From Rhyacophila brunnea (lineage: Eukaryota; Arthropoda; Insecta; Trichoptera; Rhyacophilidae), in the NCBI GenBank assembly GCA_022495005.1, contig JAGYXB010002044.1, positions 496,001 through 560,000 of the forward strand: DNA of 64,000 bases, given 5' to 3'. Numbering within the stretch: position 1 is the stretch's first letter; each line of letters opens with the position of its first letter. Made by a program: the position numbers and the translations under genes. This document shows, piece by piece, positions 59,755 to 64,000 of this stretch. The notes beneath the pieces are model-generated. The model searched no databases and was not told the origin of the DNA. It saw only the letters and a list, made by a program, of their open reading frames with translations.

Positions 59755-60413
59755 ATATGACTATAAGCAAGTCAACGATAGTTGTCAGAACCCGCAAGGT
59801 TAATGAAGTGCCCTTGCAGATAGCACATGACGACTCAAGTAGCACTCTGGATGATACTGGGACCATACCACTGAACTGAAATGCCTAGTGGAAAAAGCCA
59901 GCAGTGCTTTTACTCGAATGAGGAAAATACTATGTAACTAGCTAAAGCCACAATGACATTGAGCTACTTTACAAGCTGCTTGTTGTTAAAAATCTTCAAT
60001 CGTCCAATACAAATCTTGGACAAACAAGAAAAAAATTGTACTGGACAAACAAGAATACGAGCTAATAAAAACGTGGTAAAATAGTTGAATGGATATAAAT
60101 ATTCAACATATTTAACAAAACTTCATTCAGGCTTGTAGGTAGAACATTGTAATGTGGCTTTTATGTCTGAGTGAAGCCCCGTTTGGAAAAATTGCAAGAT
60201 TGATTTATAAACTCACTTAATCAGTACCTAGATCGGTACATCGGTACTTTTTATGGTTAACTTTCATACATTTAGGCTTCATCTCGATAGATTATAGAAG
60301 AATGATTATTATCGACTTGTCGATGTTTTTATCCACTAAAATTGCATGTATTTTAATTTATATTATATATAATTATTATTTAATTTATATTATTTATATT
60401 ATTAATACTTCTT

Positions 60414-60785
60414 CTTATTGTGCCATCCCCTAGCGGAGGTCGGCCACCATCAGGGCGATCTTATCTTTGTCGTCTGCTACCCGGAAAAGTTCAGTGGAGC
60501 TGCACTAGTACCAAACACGGAGGTTCTTAAGCCACGAAATGCGGCTACCGTTGATCTTTCCTTGAATGACAAGTTGGAGAATGCTGTACTTTTGTCCTCT
60601 CATAATGTGGCCGAAGGTACAACTGTAGTTTCCTGGTTTTGATACTACGTAGAACTTCTCGGTCCTTCCTCATTCGATTGAGAACTTCAACATTTGTCAC
60701 TCGGTCAGTCCAAGGAATTTGATGCGTCTATACAGCCACATCTCGAAAGCTTCAAGTCTCAGTGACATCTCTTGGTTTAGCGTCC
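60414..60785 (-). pseudogene. RTE-like LINE C-terminus with (GAA)n-like tail
   Basis: On the minus strand: RLEAFEMWLYRRIKFLG, then TFGHIMRGQKYSILQLVIQG, then ISWLKNLRVWY, SSTELFRVADDKDKIALMVA and a final DLR before AGAAGAAG. These are ordered blocks of the RTE-like C-terminal region (EAFEMW-x-YRR, GHI-R...KY-LLQL, WLKNLR, A-D-K-IA-MV-NLR). Several stops interrupt the frame. The catalytic domain is absent (5' truncation). Confidence 0.85.
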
Positions 60786-61265
60786 ATAGTTATTAATACT
60801 GATTAATACATATAATATCTCAAGAGTACTTACTGTCAATAAGAAAGTAAAATCTAATAAAAAAAAAACTAACGATTTTTGTAAGAAAGGTAGTTTGAAT
60901 GGATTTAACAACAGTTTTGGAATAATAGAATTTCCGGTAGTAGGTAGTTATATTTATTATTGTTATTAATAATAATAATGATTTTAAAAAAGGGGAGACT
61001 GAAGCTACTTGTCATGCGGGTTTATATCAATAGGTACAAAGAAAAAAACCTGAATCTCCTCAGATTCCCCTGTGTAATAATATTATATAACAAGTATTCT
61101 TACCCTTACGCGATGTGTTAAAGATTTTTTTCTGTTCAGTTCACTGACAATAAAATATAATATGTAACTACCTATGTGAGCAACAAAGATTGTGTTTCAT
61201 GAATATTAGTTGGTTGTTAAATTGGTATGTACTTGCTAATTGAATAATAGATTTCAAATTCTCAT

Positions 61266-61576
61266 TTTACAACGTTTTCCTTAGCTCGTATTCTTATTTG
61301 TCCGGTAAAAGTCTTGCAATCGATTTTTAACTAACCTCCCGACTAGTTAGACATTTGAAACTTTTAGAATACATCAGAACACGATGCCAATGCATTTGTT
61401 AATAATTTTAGCCATCTTTAAGTAGAATTGAATTCATTTTCAATTAATTCTGTTTTGTATGAAAAGTTATTTCGACACCATTATTGGTTGCTAGGGGTCT
61501 GGGGTCCTAGCAACTAAATTATTAATATATACGTTGTACTTATATAAAAAGTTCTTTATATCTTGTAATTATTTAA
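61266..61576 (-). repeat. Repeat A copy A6, internally deleted
   Basis: TTACAACGTTTTCCTTAGCT opens it; TTCTTTATATCTTGTAATTA closes it. About 140 bp between AATTATTAATATATACGTTG and the end block are missing compared with A2. Confidence 0.7.
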
Positions 61577-61579
61577 TTT

Positions 61580-62150
61580 ACATTTGGAATTCAAATTTCA
61601 AACTCAAAATTTGGAAATTGACATTCCAAATTTCAACTCATATTAAGTTTTATTTATACTATAATACATAATAATTGCATGATGTCGACATTATTTTTGT
61701 AACTATTATAGATAGGTACTTATCACATTTTTTTATGTAAGTATATGTATGTATGTGCAATGACAACAAAAATGTCGTGTACCTATACAAAAAAATATTA
61801 CGCTCACACTATGTATCAATTCTTTACCAATTTTGACTTACCTTTTTAGAAAGAAATAATAATTTGAAATCCAGTAGCTAGGTACATACCCAATTTAACT
61901 TAGCTATTTTTCAGTAAGTATTCGATTATCTCCAGAATTTCAAGACTTATACACTTTTTAGATTTTTTATTAACTACATTACAAAATGATATTAATTATG
62001 TTTATAGAGCAATGTGGAACAAGTCTTGCCAGGTGATAAATAAAAAAAGTCGGGTGATGGGTACTTATATATCTAAAATAATTAGGTACATTGTATATAT
62101 TTTGTCGGTCACCAACTGAAACATATATGGGCACAATTTTTTACTTGAGT
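61580..62150. other. No recognised feature
   Basis: AT-rich DNA. AATTCAAATTTCAAACTCAA / AATTTGGAAATTGACATTCC near 61588 is a weak inverted motif only. Confidence 0.35.
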
Positions 62151-62159
62151 TGATTATAA

Positions 62160-63939
62160 TTGTTTAGGCATAAAGCCCATTGACGCAGCAAGTGCGGCGC
62201 TCGCGCAAAATTTCTACAAGTGGCGCGTAAATCATCAAAAATACAACGTAATCAAATACGCCAGCGCCCACTGGACTTGACGATGCCTTGCGCCCCGCCT
62301 GCCGCATGAGTCACCGTTTTCGCTTCTCGGCGATACGATTTAATGAAAATACAAAGAAGTCCATTCATTGAACACGGCTACCAAAATTACGCTGCTCGAG
62401 GCGTCGTCGATCGACGGGCGAAAAGCAATTATTTTATAACAGGGAACTCTTTGTTCCGTGTCCTATATTTCGCTGGTTGAATAATGTCGTCGTAAATATT
62501 AATTACAAACCCCGAAATAATATAATATTTTTATTGCTTTGTTATGAGAGGCGCTGTAATAATAATTATTTTGTGCTGCTTGGGCCACTTATTACATAGG
62601 TAAAGGGTAATGCGCGGCGAGAGACGTGTGATTATGGTTATGAATAAACACTTCATACGCCGACTTCGCCCGCTCGACGCGTTCTATGGGCACCATCGCT
62701 AAGTATGGCAACGCCACGTATCAGTCATTAAAATGTTATATTGCATTCATCAATGGTTAAAACGTGAACAATTAACGACGGACGAAATTTTACTTTTCTC
62801 ATCGTTATAAAGTTGAAATTTGGATGTCAAAAATAGCACTAAAATTACACGAAAGGCCATGGCGAACAATAGAGATAAAGATCTCCCATCAGACCCGTAT
62901 GAAAACGTAAAACGGGCATATTAATCACCGCGTCTAGCCGAAGATAAGAATTACATTATTATATAAACGAGTATCTACTTAATGGTTTTATAATAAACGA
63001 CCTCCCAACTGAACTGAACGCCTGCCATTTTTTTTACCTTCTCCAAGTTGATTGAAGATTCGCATGCAATCCGAAGCACAGTAGTGATACTCCAATACTT
63101 GCGCAAGTTTATAGGCAGACAGCAGCTTGCAACTGCCTCTTTTAGGAGGGGGGAATTACGGAAAACGGAAAGAGGAAATAGAGAGGAGACTTTGAGGTTT
63201 CGCGGGAGGGAGGTCGGGGTAAGTGCGGCTGTTCCTCAATCAGTCGAGGCGCGACTGCCACACAGTCAACAACGTAACAAAGCCGTGTAATTCTCATTAC
63301 ATTATTATCTTATTTACAAAACACTTATATCGCGCGTGACTGGACGTTTTGTTTGTTTACGAACCAAAACGAAAAATAAACTCAAAAAGTGAAGAATTCT
63401 ATCAAAAGTTTTTAAAAGACAACATTTTTGACATTTTATAAGCATTGGTTTTGGTCTTCTTCTTATCCAGTGTCTGCGGTTTTTACGGCTTGGAGCGATT
63501 TACGAGTTTTTTGTGCGTGAAACGAAAATTTCGTGATTGGTGAAAACGTCGTAAAGTGAAGTGAACTTTACGATTTTTGCGGCAGTGTATTTATTGCTAA
63601 GTCATTGGACTTAAGCGGTTTTCGTTCTGGAAAAAGTGCAGTTTAAAAAAAGGGCACTTCTAATAAAATTATTGTGAAAATTTAAAAATAAATAAACTGT
63701 GACAGTATCGTATTCTTTAGTATGTTTTTTAGATACGAATCAGTCAAAAACAGTAAAAAAGAGTAATTGTTTTACCTGTTCACTTGAGAACTTATTGATG
63801 TCGATGGTCAATTACTGATAAAATTAAAGATAATTATTTTAATAATAATATGAATCAAAAGAAGCTGATAATATTACAGTGTAATTGATTAATCTACGGA
63901 AAATAACCATTAAAATAAATAATTGTGATTTTAAAGAAA
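62160..63939 (+). promoter_or_regulatory. Probable promoter and 5' UTR of the gene at the right edge
   Basis: GC content and CpG density rise sharply compared with the previous 60 kb (for example GCGGCGCTCGCGC at 62191, CGCCCGCTCGACGCG at 62666). An AG-rich stretch at 63145-63220 ends in GGGGTAAGTG, a possible splice donor for a non-coding first exon. TCAGTC at 63240 matches the insect initiator. The last 650 bp before the ATG carry several GTGAAGTGAAC and GTGAAAACG words and many stops in all frames, as in a UTR. The exact start site and any intron cannot be fixed from sequence alone. Confidence 0.45.
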
Positions 63940-64000
63940 ATGGCGATGACTACTTGTTATCCCAGTAGCTATGTCCAAAACACTCGCCCTCAAATCGAAA
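63940..64000 (+). CDS. 5' end of a protein-coding gene, product unknown (runs off the window)
   Basis: The ATG at 63940 lies in the context AAAATGG, a good insect Kozak match, and the nearest in-frame upstream stop is TAA at 63916-63918, so this is the first possible start in frame. Only 20 complete codons are inside the window, beginning MAMTTCYPSSY and followed by VQNTRPQIE; a second Met at codon 3 is an alternative start. The composition (Thr, Ser, Tyr, Pro, Gln, Asn) looks like a disordered N-terminus, as in many transcription factors, but that is inference and I do not recognise the protein. Codon-like GC use differs from the surrounding AT-rich DNA. Confidence 0.6.
   Translation, partial: MAMTTCYPSSYVQNTRPQIE

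Noticed and set aside
63048..63290. 80-codon + strand frame in the presumed promoter
   Set aside because: The frame follows local GC richness, contains a possible splice donor (GGGGTAAGTG) and shows no domain; UTR or promoter is the simpler reading.

Overview
The window is AT-rich eukaryotic DNA dominated by transposable elements, and it looks like an insect. The evidence is the mix of families: a mariner, a piggyBac relic, several hAT and P-like non-autonomous elements, RTE-type LINE ends that finish in (TGA)n or (TTC)n, and tRNA-derived SINEs, all in DNA full of TAGGTACCTA-like words. Lepidoptera is favoured, mainly by the RTE 3' ends encoding GEAFIQQ-IDPG. An aphid-like hemipteran cannot be excluded. 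There are no operons, phage genes, CRISPR arrays or rRNA genes. Most short open frames are chance openings in AT-rich DNA.

Only one convincing host gene is visible. At the extreme right edge (63940 to the end) a CDS opens on the + strand with a good Kozak context, 21 bases after an in-frame stop. In front of it lies about 1.8 kb of comparatively GC-rich DNA that looks like promoter and 5' UTR. The preceding 62 kb read as intergenic, or possibly intronic, repeat landscape.

Layout from left to right. 0-5 kb: a 399-bp terminal-inverted-repeat (TIR) element filled by one ORF, a 120-bp tandem duplication, a mariner with a broken transposase, and a palindrome carrying a tRNA-like sequence. 5.5-8.2 kb: a hAT element and a piggyBac relic, both with target-site duplications (TSDs). 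14-18 kb: a full-length tRNA-Gly-derived SINE, an RTE pseudogene and a hAT element. 18.5-26.4 kb: a 1.38-kb palindrome bounded by TTAA, a second partial copy at 25.3 kb, a P-like element with a THAP first exon, and a hAT inside a SINE. 27-37 kb: hAT elements of the CAGTGACGT family, one of them carrying a nested second hAT. 40-46 kb: LINE fragments, a Harbinger-type MITE, and a palindrome whose loop encodes a Cys-rich protein tail. 50-58 kb: second copies of the hAT, P-like and tRNA-like elements. 59-61.6 kb: more copies of a roughly 450-bp repeat (family A here), the commonest repeat in the window.

Boundaries given as TSDs were read base by base. Family names for short relics are inference from ends and short protein motifs; no database search was possible.
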